Part shown: one piece after another, positions 11,870-24,583 of the stretch | How the letters are laid out: each line of letters opens with the position of its first letter | Position numbering within the stretch: the stretch's first letter is position 1 | Notes under the pieces: model-generated | What the model was told of the DNA's origin: nothing | Databases searched by the model: none | Seen by the model: only the letters and a program-made list of their open reading frames with translations | Made by a program: the position numbers and the translations under genes | Assembly (NCBI GenBank): GCA_019426215.1 | Contig: CM033399.1 | Location: 20,903,022 to 20,967,021 of the forward strand | DNA from: Buddleja alternifolia | Taxonomy: Eukaryota > Streptophyta > Magnoliopsida > Lamiales > Scrophulariaceae | DNA: 64,000 bases | Direction: 5' to 3'

Positions 11870-12994
11870 ATCTCAATGAAGGCACTAGAATACTCAAAAT
11901 TATTTTTTATATATTATAATTAAATAAAAAATATTTAAATCCAATACAAATAATTACTTCTTATTTTAAATTTCAAAATTTGCAGACTCTAATGAAAATT
12001 ATGGAAAATTTCAAGTTTCGCTTGAAACTTCGGTAAGTATTTTACAAAATAATTTAATATTATTTTAAATTTCGTGATTTCGATTTTCGGTATTTTGAAA
12101 AATCGGGCTGAAAGTGAGATTTCACCTCGAAACCTTAAAAAACCCAAAATTTTAAGTGAAATGTCGGTATATTAACCGAAGTTTAAGAGATGCCAAGACT
12201 TGAAGTAACTCCAACCCATTTGAGTAGCAAAAACATATAATAATTTTAAATGAGAGTTTATTTAACAATGCGTAATTTTATAAGGACACTCTATTTATTT
12301 TTAATTTTTTTAATATTAATAAATGTACAAGGATATTCATCAATATCTAAGTAAGATATTCTATCACTTACATGATGTATTTTTCCATTTTTAAAATTTT
12401 TTTATCTTTTCTAAACATCATATTTCTTTTATTTTATTTTTTTACTCGTAATATAACACAATTGTCGGTTATAAAATCAACAGGAACGGATAAAAAAGTA
12501 ACATCACACCACTGCATGATGCATTCCATACATCTAGACCAAGCAAACTAGTTTTTTTGTTTTTTTTCAAGGTGTCGTCAAGTCCAAAGGTTCAAGATTA
12601 ATCCCTCGAGATACTGTCAAGCATAATTGTGAGGACCTCTCCCAAAGAATTTTTTTTGTATCCACATGAACACAAGATCTATTGCTTAAGCTACCAGAGC
12701 CCTCTCCACGCAAACCAACTTCTTTTTGGTGCAAGCAAACTAGCTCATTAGTAATTAGCTAGAAATTAGTTTTCTACAATTCTCATTGTCTTATTATAAG
12801 TTTTACGCATTAGTTTTAGTAACATGCCCTTTCTCATCAAACTCATTTTATTGTAAATTAGTGTGACCTAATAAAGTTTCAAATAATATAAACAAGTATA
12901 TAAATAAATGTATTTTAACCCTATTATAAAACTCTACTTTTCAGATTAAAAATATTGCAGACTTCTTCTAGTAAATATCATATTGCTGTCGTAA
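11870..12994. other. unassigned AT-rich DNA
   Basis: Intergenic sequence between the solo LTR and the copia array. I see A/T runs and a short non-repeat block near 12550-12730 reminiscent of plant short interspersed repeats, but no confident promoter boxes or tail. Confidence 0.55.
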
Positions 12995-12999
12995 ATTAT
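12995..12999. repeat. TSD (ATTAT) left of copia array
   Basis: ATTAT precedes the outer LTR end at 13000 and is repeated at 29424-29428 after the far LTR. This shows that the whole 16.4-kb array occupies one original insertion site. Confidence 0.85.
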
Positions 13000-14096
13000 T
13001 GTTGGATCAAACTTTGAACAAACTGAAAAATAAATCGAAAAATTGAGATAGAGGATTTTATTCAAGGCGAGAATGAACTCTATCCTTAACACGAAATTGC
13101 CCCTGCTATAGGTGGTACCAGCTTTGACAAAACGTGTTCCAAGATACAACGAATACTTTCTAAGATTGAACCACTTCAACTCTTAGAAACAACGAACCGA
13201 AAAAAACTACTTGAACTCTTGAGAGGAGGAGGAGATTATGATATGAACACAAGAGAAGATTTGTGATGGTGTGATTTTCTAAGCCACTGGAGGAGGCCTT
13301 TTATAGGCTCAAAAATCAGGCGAATTAAATACGAGAAATTAATTAGTCAACTGAAATTGTCGCTCAAGTATGTACTTGAGGTCAAAACGTTTTCAGGTGT
13401 AAAGGCAGCAAAGAATGCCTGAACAGTTTCAGAATTTCTTCTAGAAAGGGTCCAAGTATGTACTTGAAAACACCAAGTACGTACTTGAGACAGTCTACAA
13501 GACCAATTCAAAAACGAAACGATAAGTGGCCAACGTTTGATTTCAAGATCGTATTTAATTTGTTTGATTTTCTTGTTGGATTTTTTGGAGAGACCAAGTT
13601 AAACTTTGTCCAAGAAGATTAATTTTGAAGCCTAAGCCCACACTAAACACACCTCAAGCCTCAAGCCCAGGCTCATAACCCACGACCTAGGTCCGAGCCC
13701 GGTCCGGTCCTTCCGGGCGGGCGGCGGTGGCGTGCACAATCACGTGTGTGCGTGTGTGGTGAAATGGGCCATGGCTAGGTCCTCCCCTCTCACAAAAGCC
13801 ACAAAGGTGAGATGACCCAAAGGGCTAACCCTTTACCTTAAGGCAAGGACTTATAAATCCAATCCAATTGTGGTTTATATCCAATGTGGGTTAATCCCAT
13901 TCAAACACCCTACTTTAACACTTAATTTCTCATTCATTTCAAGTCCGATTTGAGAAATTCAAAATGCTCAATTCATCTACTCAAAACTTAGATTAATATT
14001 ATTCAATAATATTTAGTATCCTGGATAATTACGTTGTTCGAATTTATTATGAAAAAGTCATGAAATACACTTTTCATAATATCAAATTTTCCAACA
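13000..14096 (-). repeat. array LTR1 (3' LTR of E1)
   Basis: Starts TGTTGGATC and ends TTTTCCAACA (1,097 bp). The minus-strand TATAAAA box is the reverse complement of 13299-13305. Palindromic AAGTAYGTACTT motifs occur at 13365, 13453 and 13474. A polypurine tract (rc of 14097-14107, GTGTGAGGGAT) abuts it on the internal side. Confidence 0.9.
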
Positions 14097-14107
14097 ATCC
14101 CTCACAC
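14097..14107 (-). promoter_or_regulatory. polypurine tract of E1
   Basis: On the minus strand the sequence next to the 3' LTR reads GTGTGAGGGAT, the plus-strand primer expected at this place. The equivalent of E2 (rc of 20040-20050) reads GTGTGGGGGAT. Confidence 0.65.
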
Positions 14108-14654
14108 GAATGAAAATTAATGCAATGCATGATCTCGAGAGTTCATTTGAAAGTTTATCACATCAGAAGAGGTAGCTTTTGGCTTTGAACCTTTCTTAGT
14201 GAAATATAATCGGATTTACTAGGCTACCCAATGAACAAGATGTCTTGAATTGGTCAGCCATTCGTGTAAATCCAAACAATGATACTCACAAGATAAACTC
14301 TCAATAGTTTTCAGTTCTCACTATTGGGTCCATTTTGGGGGTGACACCCCCTCTTGGATTCATAAGTGTCTACATTTTACCTAATGTTGAGATGGCCTAC
14401 ACCTCACACGTACATAGGTGACTTTCTAATTTAGAGTACCCTGCCATACTCCACTTCATTTAGACAGTATAGGAATCATTAAAAGCCCAGCTTAACCTTT
14501 ACTACAACTTACAGGTTGCACTTCTTTATCTTAGGCAATGAGTTTGAAGTTAGACTTCTAAGTGCCTTACTGAATTTTCACAACCTAGTTGTCCCACTGA
14601 ACTAAGATCTTGGGATCTCCAATCAACATGGTTGGATTACCACTGTGTCCATTC

Positions 14655-16546
14655 TTAATTTGTAGACTTTAATCCCATTCCTCTTGATAGGCAATTTATT
14701 TGATCTCGAGGCAATCCTTTCGTCAAAGGATCTGTGATATTCTCCTTTGATTTCACATAATCAATGGAAATAATCCCGTTAGAGATCAATTACTTAATGG
14801 TATTGTTTCTATGACGAATATGCCTAAACTTACCATTATACATAATATTTTGCGCCCTACCACTTGCCGACTGACAGTCGGAATGAATCAAGATAGGGGC
14901 ACTGGTTTTTCTAAATAAGGAACATCTTCTAAGAAATTTCGCAGCCACTCAGCTTCTTCACCAGGTTTGTCTAAAGCTATGAATTCCGATTCCATAGTGG
15001 ATTGGGCTATGCAAGTTTGGTTAGAAGATTTCCATGACACTACTCCATCACCGATGGTAAATAGATACCCACTTGTGGACTTGGAGTCATTTGTGTCTGA
15101 TATCCAATTAGCATCGCTTTATCCTTCTATTACAGCTGGATATCTTGAGTAGTGTAATCCAAAGTCCTTTGTATGTTTTAAGTACTTTAGAACTCTAGTT
15201 AGGGCCTTCCAGGGGTCTAAACTAGGATTACTCATGAACCTATTCAACTTGCTCATAGAGTAAGCTAGATCAGGGTGGGTACATTTCATGATAAACATTA
15301 AACTTCCAATAACCCAAGCATACTCTAACGGTGATACGGGTTCGCCATGGTTCTTGTGTAAATGAACGCTCATGTACATTCTTGACTGGTGCACTATCGC
15401 TCAAAAGGAACTTTTCCAAAACTGTCTTAACATAATGAGATTGCGATAAGACTAGTCTTTCAGAAGTTCTTAGGATTTTAATCCCTAATATAACATCTTT
15501 AAGTCTCATATCCTTCATGTCAAAGTTCTTCTTTAACATTCCTTTCGTATTCATGATAATTTCATGATTACTACACATTATCAACATATTGTCGACATAT
15601 AGGCACACTATGACATATGCGTTATGCATTTGTCTAACATACACGCACTTGTCATACTCGTGATCTTGAAACCATTAGGCAACATCGTGCTATCAAATTT
15701 TTCATGCCATTGCTTTGGCACTTGCTTAAGTCCATATAGTGACTTCACAAGTTCACATACTTTCTTCTCCTTTCCAGGAGCAACATACCCCTCGGGTTGT
15801 TCCATGTGTATTTCTTCATCTATTTCTCCATTCAAAAATGCATTTTTAACAACCATTTGATGTATCTCAAGGTTATGCAGCGCGGCAATAGCGATGAATA
15901 ATCTTAGGGATGTTATTCTTGTTACCGAAGAATAAGTATCGAAGAAATCAAGACCATCCATTTTTTGGTATCCTTTGACTACCAAAGGGGCCTTATACAT
16001 GTCAATAGTTCCATCAGTCTTATACTTTCTTTTCAGAATCCATTTACAGCCTAAAGGCTTACTTCCCTTTGGAAGATCAACCAACTCCCAGGTATGGTTG
16101 TGCAAAATAGACTCGATTTCACTATTAATGGCCACTTTCCAGAGTTGAGCATCTGGATCGGACATAGCTTCCTTAATCGTCCTTGGTTCCTCTTCTAATG
16201 TATATGATTCAAAATCGGGACCAAGTGATTTTGAAACTTTTGTCCTTTTTCTATGACGAGGTTCTTCATCCCCAGGAATAGAACCACTCGTAGAAGCGTC
16301 AAGTGTTCTTTTAAGAAGGCCTTGTTCATTTCTTTCCTTACTTGGAAAGACATCCTCAAAAAATGAAGCATTTCTAGATTCCATGACTGTACCTTCATGA
16401 ATCTCAGAAATTTTTGACTTGTGAACTAGAAATCGATAAGCGCTACTACTAAGTGCATAACCAATTAATATCCAATCAATAGTTTTCAGCCTTATCTTCA
16501 CTTGTTTGGGTTTGAGTACTTCTACCTTTACCAAACACCCCCACAC
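14655..16546 (-). pseudogene. pol: E1 copia pol: integrase end, RT, RNase H
   Basis: Ty1/copia RT and RNase H make the element cDNA. The frame from 16546 to 15608 carries the end of integrase, the GCKWILKRKYKTDGTID-type RT start, and the FLNGEIDEEIHMEQPEGYV and KSLYGLKQVPKQWHEKF motifs. The catalytic YVDD is changed to YVDN (about 15590). RNase H matches follow ([27 protein letters not shown] near 15150-15240) and reach a stop at 14655-14657, placed by comparison with E2. Several frameshifts and stops separate the blocks. Confidence 0.85.
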
Positions 16547-16559
16547 TTTAAGGTACTTG

Positions 16560-17689
16560 TATGAAGGTTTTTGACCTTTCCAAAGTTCGATGGAGTCTCA
16601 CTCCTACTTTTATTGGGTATTTTATTTAAAATATAATTAGCGGAGAGGATCGCCTACCCCCACAAATTCTGCGGTAATCCAAAATTTAATAACATCGCAT
16701 TCATCATTTCCTTGAGATTGTGATTCTTACGTTTTGCAATGCCATTCAATTGAGGTGAATATTGCGCCTTCGTTTGATGAATAATCCCAGAGTTAGTACA
16801 GAATTCATCAAAGGGTGCTCCGTACTCTCCGCCCCTATCACTTCAGATAGCTTTTATCCTTTTTCCAAGTTGATTTTCAACTTTGGTTTTGTAATGTGAA
16901 AACGCTCCTAGCACTTCGTCTTTAGTTCTTAGTAAATACATATAACATTACTTTGTGCAATCATCTATGAATGTAATGAAATAAGTTTTCCCACCTCTAG
17001 TTTGCACAAACTTTAAATCATAGATATCACTGTGAATAAGTTCTAGAGGTGCGGAGTTTCTTTCCACTGAAGGAAATGGTTGCTTGACTAGCTTTTCTTC
17101 AACACAAATCTCACATTTATGTTGACTATCAACTTTAAAGGTTGGTAACATGTTTAAGTTTATTAACCTTCCAATAGTATTATAATTTCCATGTCCTAAT
17201 CCAACAAGCCATAAATTAGAATACTCAAGCAAGTAAGCAAAAGATGTAATTTTATTATCATCATTTTCGGTTATAAATGCGCGAATTACATTCATTATAT
17301 TCATTTTAAAAAGGCCTTGCTCGAGGTAACCTTTTTCAACATAAATTCCACGCTTAGTAAAAGAAAGTCTTTCAGCCTCAAACACCAGTTTGAACCCATT
17401 CTTCACCAGCGTAGAACCCGACACCAGATTCTTGCGAATGTCTGGAACATGCAGCTTCTCGGTAAGAGTTAGCTCCTTCCCGAAAGTCATCTTCAGCACC
17501 ACCTTCCCAATTCCAAGAATCGGAGAAGTAGCCGATTTTCCCATAAACAATGCACATCACAAGGAGAACTCCTCCTTGTCAGAACAGATGGCAGGTAGCC
17601 CCAGTATCGACGAACCACGCACTTGGGTTGTCCACCAGATTAGTCTCGAACACAATAGCGGTGAGATCTAGTTAAGACAAATCAAGAGA
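16560..17689 (-). pseudogene. pol: E1 copia protease and integrase
   Basis: The protease active site VDTGAT is present at about 17600, with a stop a few codons later. The frame 17550-16948 holds the protease C-terminus, the pre-integrase zinc region (C-E-I-C, HSDIYD) and the integrase start [10 protein letters not shown] with its first catalytic Asp. The rest of the integrase core down to 16560 is broken by stops and frameshifts, but the usual order is kept. Confidence 0.8.
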
Positions 17690-18803
17690 AACCCGATTAT
17701 CAGATAGGTCATCGATCATTTCGTTGATACCCTGGACATCATCAATAGCCAAGTGAACCTGGTTCGGAGCCTGGTTCTGAACTTGCTTGCCTTTGTTCTG
17801 GTTTTGATCAGAACCTCACCCTTGAGACTTAATTTTCTTGGGCTCTTTGCAGTCTCTTGCCCAATGACCAGGATGGCCACAATTGAAACATCCTTCTCCC
17901 TATTTCGGTTTCCCTTTCCCAGCTTGCTTTTCCTAGGCATTCCCTTTGGATTTCCCCTGGAACTTCCTCTTCCGGTTAGAACTTTCTGCAACCTCTGCAA
18001 TATTTGCCATTGCCTGCATAGGGAGCTTCTTGTCAGAACCCCTATTGTCTTCCTCAATTCTGAGTCGGACAACCAAGTCATCTAGACTCATCTCCTTTCG
18101 CTTATGCTTCAAGTAATTCTTGAAGTCCTTCTACGAAGGTGGTAACTTCTCTATCATTGAAGCCACCTGGAAGGTTTCACTTAGAGTCATGTTTTCCGCA
18201 TGAAGCTCTTAGACTTCGCCCGTAACGGACTTAGAGTCCACCATTTTGAAGTGTAAGAACTTCGCGACCAAGAACTTCTTCAGTCATGCATCCTCAGTTC
18301 TGTACTTCCTGTCCATTGCCTCCCAGAGGTCTTTGGCTGTCTTCTCTGACAGTTATACGCTATAGAGTGAAATGTCTAATCTAGTGAGTATGTAATTCCT
18401 GCAAAGAAATTCACTACTGTGCCAGGCATCAGATGCTACCCTCATTTGATTATTAGTTGACTTTTCTAGGACATAAGGAGCATCCTCTCATAAGAACCTC
18501 GCCAGGTTCAATGTCGTTAGGTAGAACAACATGTTTTGTTGCAACATCTTGAACTCAGCTCCGCTAAACTTCAACGGCCTTTTAGCTTATGTCGGTATAA
18601 CCAGATTAATAATTGGAACAAATGGAGGGACCGGACCAAAGTCCGAACGGGAATCAAGACCCAGCTCTGAATCGAAACCGAACTCGGCACCCCCACCAGA
18701 ACCAGTGCCAAAGTTATTGCCAACAATGGAACCCAAACCGATTTTGAGACCATAATCAAGGGTGGTAACATTCTCATGAGCACCAATCTCCCACATTCAA
18801 CAT
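17690..18803 (-). pseudogene. gag: E1 copia gag
   Basis: Gag forms the particle and packages the RNA. By alignment with E2 and E3 the start is the ATG at 18803, only about 50 bp inside LTR2. The N-terminal part is Gly-rich (GNNFGTGSGGG-like). A UBN2-type body follows in pieces. A CX2CX4HX4C knuckle (CFNCGHPGHWARDC) is encoded at about 17850-17895. Stops and frame changes are frequent. Confidence 0.75.
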
Positions 18804-18852
18804 TTTGTTAGAATTTCAAAGAAACAACAAAACAAAAAAATTTTGTTAGGCT

Positions 18853-20039
18853 TGTTGGATCAAATTTCGAACAAACTGAAAAATAAATCAAAAAATTGGG
18901 ATAGAAGATTTTATTCGAGGTGAGAATGAACTCTATCCTTAATAGAAAATTGCCCAAGCTATAAGTGATACTGACTTTGACAAAACGTGCCCCAAGATCC
19001 AACAAATACATTCTAAGATTGAACTACATGAACTTTTAGAATCAACGAACCGAAAAAAACTACTTGAACTCTCTAGATGAGGAGGAGATTATGATATGAA
19101 CCCAAGATAAAATTTGTGATGGTGTGATTTTCTAAGCTGCTGGAGGAGGCCTTTTATAGGCTCAAAAATCAGGCGAATTAAATACGAGAAATTAATTAGC
19201 CAACAGAAACTTTCGCTCAAGTACGTACTTGGGTACCTTCAAGTACGTACATGGGTACCTTCAAGTACGTACTTGAGGTCAAAACGTTTTCAGGTGTAAA
19301 GGCAACAAAAAATGACTGAACAGTTTCTGAATTTCTTCTAGAAAGGGTCCAAGTACGTACTTGAAAACTCCAACTACGTACTTGAGACAGTCAACAAGAC
19401 CAATTCAAAAACAAAATGAAAAGTGGTCAAGGTTTGATTTCAAGTTCGTATTTAATTTGATTGATTTTCTTGTTGGATGTTTTGGAGAGACCCAGTTAAA
19501 CTTTGTCCAAAAAAATTTATTTTGAAGCCCAGGTGCACACTAAACACACCTCAAACCTCAAGCCCAAGCCCAAGCCCTAAGCCCAGGCCCATGACCCAAG
19601 ACCTAGGTCCGAGACCGGTCCGGTCCGATCCGATCCGATCCGATCAGGGTGGGTGGGCGAGCGGCGACGACGGCGCGCACGATCACGTGTGCGCGTTTGT
19701 GGTGAAATGGACCATGGCTAGGTCCTTCCCCCTCACAAAAACCACAAAGGTGAGATGACCTAAAGGTCCAACCCTTTACCTTAGAGCAAGGACTTATAAA
19801 TCCAATCCAATTGTGGTTTATATCCAATGTAGGATAATCCCATTCAAACACCCCACTCTAACACTTAATTTATCATTCATTTCAAGTCCGATTTTAGAAA
19901 TTCGAAATTCTAAATTCATCTACTAGGAACGTAGATTAATATTATCCAATAATATTTAGTATCCCGGATACTTACGTTGTTCGAATTTATTATGAAAAAG
20001 TCATGAACTACACTTTTCATAATATCAAATTTTCCAACA
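18853..20039 (-). repeat. array LTR2 (shared between E1 and E2)
   Basis: 1,187 bp, from TGTTGGATC to TTCCAACA. It is at once the 5' LTR of E1 and the 3' LTR of E2, which is the hallmark of a tandem made by recombination. It is longer than LTR1 and LTR3, partly because it has an extra 22-bp palindrome-containing unit. TATAAAA on the minus strand is the reverse complement of 19152-19158. Confidence 0.9.
19218..19384 (-). promoter_or_regulatory. palindromic repeat cluster in U3 of LTR2
   Basis: CAAGTACGTACTTG, a perfect 14-bp palindrome, occurs at 19218, 19262 and 19350, with one-base variants at 19240 and 19371. The first three are spaced 22 bp apart with GGGTACCTT between them. On the minus strand the cluster lies about 60-230 bp upstream of the TATA box, where LTR enhancer repeats are usually found. 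LTR1 and LTR3 carry fewer copies. Confidence 0.75.
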
Positions 20040-20596
20040 ATCCCCCACACGAATGAAAATTAATGCAATGCATGATCTCGAGAGTTCGTTTGAAAGTTTA
20101 TCACATCAGAAGAGGTAGCTTTTGGCTTTGAACCTTTCTTAGTGAAATATCATCGGATTTACTAGGCTACCTAATGAACACGATGTCTTGAATTGGTCAT
20201 CCATTCTTGTAAGTCCAGACAATGATACTCACATGATAAACTCTCAGTAGTTTTCAGTTCTCACTGTTGGGTCCATTTTGGCAGTGACACCTGTCTTGGA
20301 TTTATAAGTGTTTACATTTTACCTAATGTTGAGGCAGCCTACACCTCACACTTACATAGGTGACTTTCTAATTAAGAGTATCCTACCACACTCCACTTCA
20401 TTTAGACAGTATAGGATTCATTAAAAGCCTAGCTTAACCATTTCTACAACTTATGGGTTGAACTTCTTTATCCTAGGCAATGGGTTTGAAGTTAGACTCC
20501 TAAGTGCCTTACTGAATTTTCATAACTTAGTTGTCCCATTGAACCAAGATCTTGGGATCTCCAGTCAACATGGTTGGGTTACCGCTGTGTCCATTC
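20040..20596 (-). other. E2 3' untranslated region and polypurine tract
   Basis: Non-coding interval between the pol stop codon and LTR2. The polypurine tract GTGTGGGGGAT (rc of 20040-20050) abuts the LTR. The equivalent stretch in E1 is 14097-14654. Confidence 0.7.
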
Positions 20597-22471
20597 TTAA
20601 TTTGTAGACTTTAATCGCATTCCTCCTAAAAGGCAGTTTATTTGATCTCGAGGCAATCCTTTCATCAAAGGATCGGCGATATTCTCCTTCGATTTCACAT
20701 AATCAATGGAAATAATCCCATTAGACATCAACTGCTTAATGGTATTATTTCTATGACGAATATGTCTAGACTTACTATGATACATACTATTTTGCGCCCT
20801 ACCAGTTGCCGACTGGCAGTCGCATTGAATCAAGATAGGGGGCACTGGTTTTTTCCAATAAGGAACATCTTCTAAGAAATTTTGCAGCCACTCAGCTTCT
20901 TCACCAGCTTTGTCTAAAGCTACGAATTTTGATTCCATAGTGGATCGGGCTATGCAAGTTTGGTTAGAAGATATCCATGACACTACTCCACCATCGATGG
21001 TAAATAGATACCCACTTGTGGACTTGGAGTCATTTGTGTCTAATATCCAATTAGCCTCGCTATATCCTTCTATTACAGCTGGATATCTTGAGTAGTCTAA
21101 TCCAAAGTCCTTTGTATGTTTTAAGTACTTAAGAACTCTAGTTAAGGCCTTCCTGTGGTCTAAACTAGGATTACTCGTGAACCTACTCAACTTGCTCATA
21201 GAGTAAGCTAGATCAGGGAGGGTACAGTTCATGATATACATTAAACTTCCAATGACCCTAGCATACTCTTACTGCGATACTGGTTCGCCATGGTACTTGC
21301 ATAAATGAATGCTAATGTCCATTGGCGTCTTGACTGGTGCACTATCGCTCAAAAGGAACTTTTCCAAAACCGTCTCAACATAATGAGATTGCGATAAGAC
21401 TAGTCCTTCAGAAGTTCTTAGGATTTTTAATTCCTAATATAACATATGCAAATCCCATATCCTTCGTGTCAATGTTTTTCTTTAACATTCCTTTCTTATT
21501 CATGATTACTAGCCATCATCAACATATCGTCGACATATAGCACACTATGACATATGCATTATGTGTTCGTCTAACCTACACGAACTTGTCACACTATTGA
21601 TCTTGAAACCATTTGACAACATCGTGCAATCAAATTTTTCATGCCACTGCTTTGGCACTTGCTTAAGTCCATATAATGACTTCACAAGTTTACATACTTT
21701 CTTCTCCTTTAAAGGAGCAACATACCCCTCTGGTTGTTCCATGTATATTTATTCATCTGATTCTCCGTTCAGAAATACAATTTTAATATCCATTTGATAT
21801 ATCTCATGGTTATGCAGCGCGGAAATAGCGATGAATAATCTTATGGATGTTATTCTTGTAACCAAAGAATAAGTATCGAAGAAATCAAGACCCACCGTTT
21901 GTCGGTATCCTTTAACTACCGAACGAGCCTTATACTTATCAATTGTTCCATCAGTCTTATACTTTCTTTTCAGAATCCATTTACAGCCTAAAGGCTTACT
22001 TCCCTTTGGAAGATCAACCAACTCCCAGATATGGTTGTGCAAAATAGACTCGATTTCACTATTGATAGCCTCTTTCCAGAGTTGAGCTTTTGGATCGGAC
22101 ATAGCTTCCTTAATCGTCCTTGGTTCCTCTTCTAATGTATATGATACAAAATCGGGACCAAATGATTTTGGAACCTTTGTCCTTTTTCTACGACGAGGTT
22201 CTTCATCCCCGAGGATAGAACCACTCGTAGAAGAGTCAAGTGTTCTTTTAAGAGGACCTTGTTCATTTCTTCCCTTACTTGGAAAGATATCCTCAATAAA
22301 TGAAGCATTTCTAGATTCCATGACTGTACCTTCATGAATCTCAGAAATTTCTGACTTGTGAACTAGAAATCGATAAGCGCTAATATTAAGTGCAAAACCA
22401 TTGAATATGCAATCAATAGTTTTCGGCCCAATCTTCACTTGTTTGGGTTTGAGTACTTTCACCTTAGCCAA
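20597..22471 (-). pseudogene. pol: E2 copia pol: integrase end, RT, RNase H
   Basis: RT motifs are spread over 22471-21749 and 21742-21545. YVDD is intact at about 21530, unlike E1. RNase H is open from 21241 to 20597 (214 codons) with [39 protein letters not shown] and the C-terminal [17 protein letters not shown] motif. Breaks remain at about 21545-21750 and between RT and RNase H. It is the best preserved pol 3' half in the array. Confidence 0.85.
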
Positions 22472-22479
22472 ACATTCCT

Positions 22480-23511
22480 ACACTTTGAGGTACTTGTATA
22501 AAGGCTTTTGACCTTTCCAAAGTTCGTACGGAGTCTCACTCCTACTTTTGTGGGGTATTTTACTTAAAATATAATTAGCGGAGAGGATCGCCTCTCCTCC
22601 CCTCCCAAATTCTACGGTAATCCCCGAATTTAATAACATCGCATTAATCATTTCCTTGAGAGTGCAATTCTTATGTTCAGCAATGTCATTCGATTGAGGT
22701 GAATATGGTGAATAATCTCAGAGTTAGTGCAAAATTCATCAAAGGGTGCTCAGTACTCCCCGCCTCTATCACTTCGGATAGCTTTTATCCCTTTCCCAAG
22801 TTGATTTTCAACTTTAGTTTTGTAATGTATAAACGCTCCTAGTACTTTGTCTTTAGTTCTTAGTCAATACACTTAACAATACTTTTTGCAATCATCTATG
22901 AATATAATGACGTACTTTTTCCCACCTCTAGTTTGCACAAACTTTAAATCATAGATATCACTGCGAATAAGTTCTAGAGGTGCCAAGTTTCTTTCCACTG
23001 AAAGAAATGGTTGTTTGACTAGCTTTGCTTCAACAAAAATCTCACATTTGTGTTGACTATCAACTTTAAAAATTGGTAACAGGTTTAAGTTTATTGACCT
23101 TCGAATAGTAATATAATTTTCATGTCCTAGTCTAACATGCAATAAATTAGAATATTCAAGCAAGTAAGCAGAAGATGTAATTTTATTATCATCTTTTTCG
23201 GTTATAACAGCACAAATCACATTCATTATATTCATTTTAAAAAGAACCTGCTCGAGGTAACCTTTTCCTACATAGATTCCACGCTTAGAAAAAGAAAATC
23301 TATCAGCCTCAAACACCAGTTTGAACCCATTCTTGTCAGAACAGATGTGGCAGGTAGCCCCAGTATTGATGAACCGTGCACCTGGGTTATCCACTAGATT
23401 AGTCTCGAACACAACAGCGCTGAGATTGAGTTCAGACAAATCAAGAGAAACCCGATTATCAGAAAGGTCATCGATCATTTCGTTGATGCCCTGGACATCA
23501 TCAACAGCCAA
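22480..23511 (-). pseudogene. pol: E2 copia protease and integrase, internally deleted
   Basis: The frame 23511-22873 joins the protease start directly to NGFKLVF: most of the protease between the CSDK motif and that point, present in E1 and E3, is missing. The catalytic motif is NTGAT instead of DTGAT, so the active-site Asp is lost as well. Integrase zinc and core remnants continue to about 22480 with stops. Confidence 0.8.
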
Positions 23512-24583
23512 GTGAACCTAGTTCGGAGCCTGGTTCTGAACTTGCTTCCCTTTGTTCTGGTTTTGATCAGATCCTCACCCTTGAGACTTATTTTTCTTGG
23601 GCTCTTTGCAGTCTCATGCCCAATGACCAGGATGGCCACAATTGAAACATCCTTCTCCCTATTTCTGTTTCCCTTTCCCAGCTTGCTTTTTCTAGGAATT
23701 CCTTTTGGATTTCACCTGGAACTTTCTCTTCCAATTAGAACTTTCTGGAACCTCTGCAATATTTGCCATTGCCTGCATAGGGAGCTTCTTGTCAGAACCC
23801 CTATTGTCTTCCTCAATTTTGAGTCGGACAACCAAGTCTTCTAGACTCATCTCTTTTCGCTTATGCTTCAAGTAATTCTTGAAGTCCTTCTACGAAGATG
23901 GTAACTTCTCTATAATTGAAGCCACCTGGAAGGTTTCACTTAGAGTCATGTTCTCCGCATGAACTTCATGTATGATTATCTGAAGCTCTTGGACTTGGCT
24001 CGTAAAGGACTTAGAGTCCACCATTTTGAAGTGTAAGAACTTCGCGACCACGAACTTCTTCAGTCCTGCATCCCCAGTTCAGTATGTCTTGTCCATTGCC
24101 TCCCAGAGGTCTTTGGCTGTCTTCACTGACAGATATACGCAATTGAGTAAAACGTCTAATCCACTGAGTATGTAATTTCTATAAAGAAAATCACTACTGT
24201 ACCAGGCATTAGATGCCACCCTCAGCTGGTTATCAGTTGACTCTTCCGGGACATATGGAGCATCCTCCCTCAAGAACCTCGTCTGGTTCAATGTTGTTAG
24301 GTAGAACGGCATCTTTTGCTGCGACATCTTGAAGTCAGCCCTGCCAAACTTCGACGGCCTTTTAGCCTGTGCCGGTGTAACCACATTAATAAATGGAATA
24401 AATGGAGGGTCCAGACCAGATCCCAAACGGGAACTAAGACCCAGCCCTGAATCAAAACCAAACCCAGCACTCCTACTAGAACCAGTGCCAAAGTTATTGC
24501 CAACATTGGAACACGAACCAATTTCGAGACCAAAATCAGGGGTGCTAACATTCTCATGAGCGCCAATCTCCCACATTCGACAT
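23512..24583 (-). pseudogene. gag: E2 copia gag
   Basis: The start by family comparison is the ATG at 24583. The N-terminal Gly/Ser-rich part, the KRPSKFGRADFKMSQQKMPFY block (about 24340) and the DLWEAMDKTY block (about 24085) are readable in the frame ending at 24079. The knuckle region lies near 23605-23650. It is broken downstream. Confidence 0.75.

Noticed and set aside
12550..12730. Possible tRNA-derived SINE on the minus strand
   Set aside because: Some resemblance to plant short repeats, but no convincing A and B boxes at proper spacing, no tail and no duplication.
19218..19384. CRISPR-like direct repeats
   Set aside because: Units are short palindromes in a plant LTR promoter with no unique spacers of CRISPR size.
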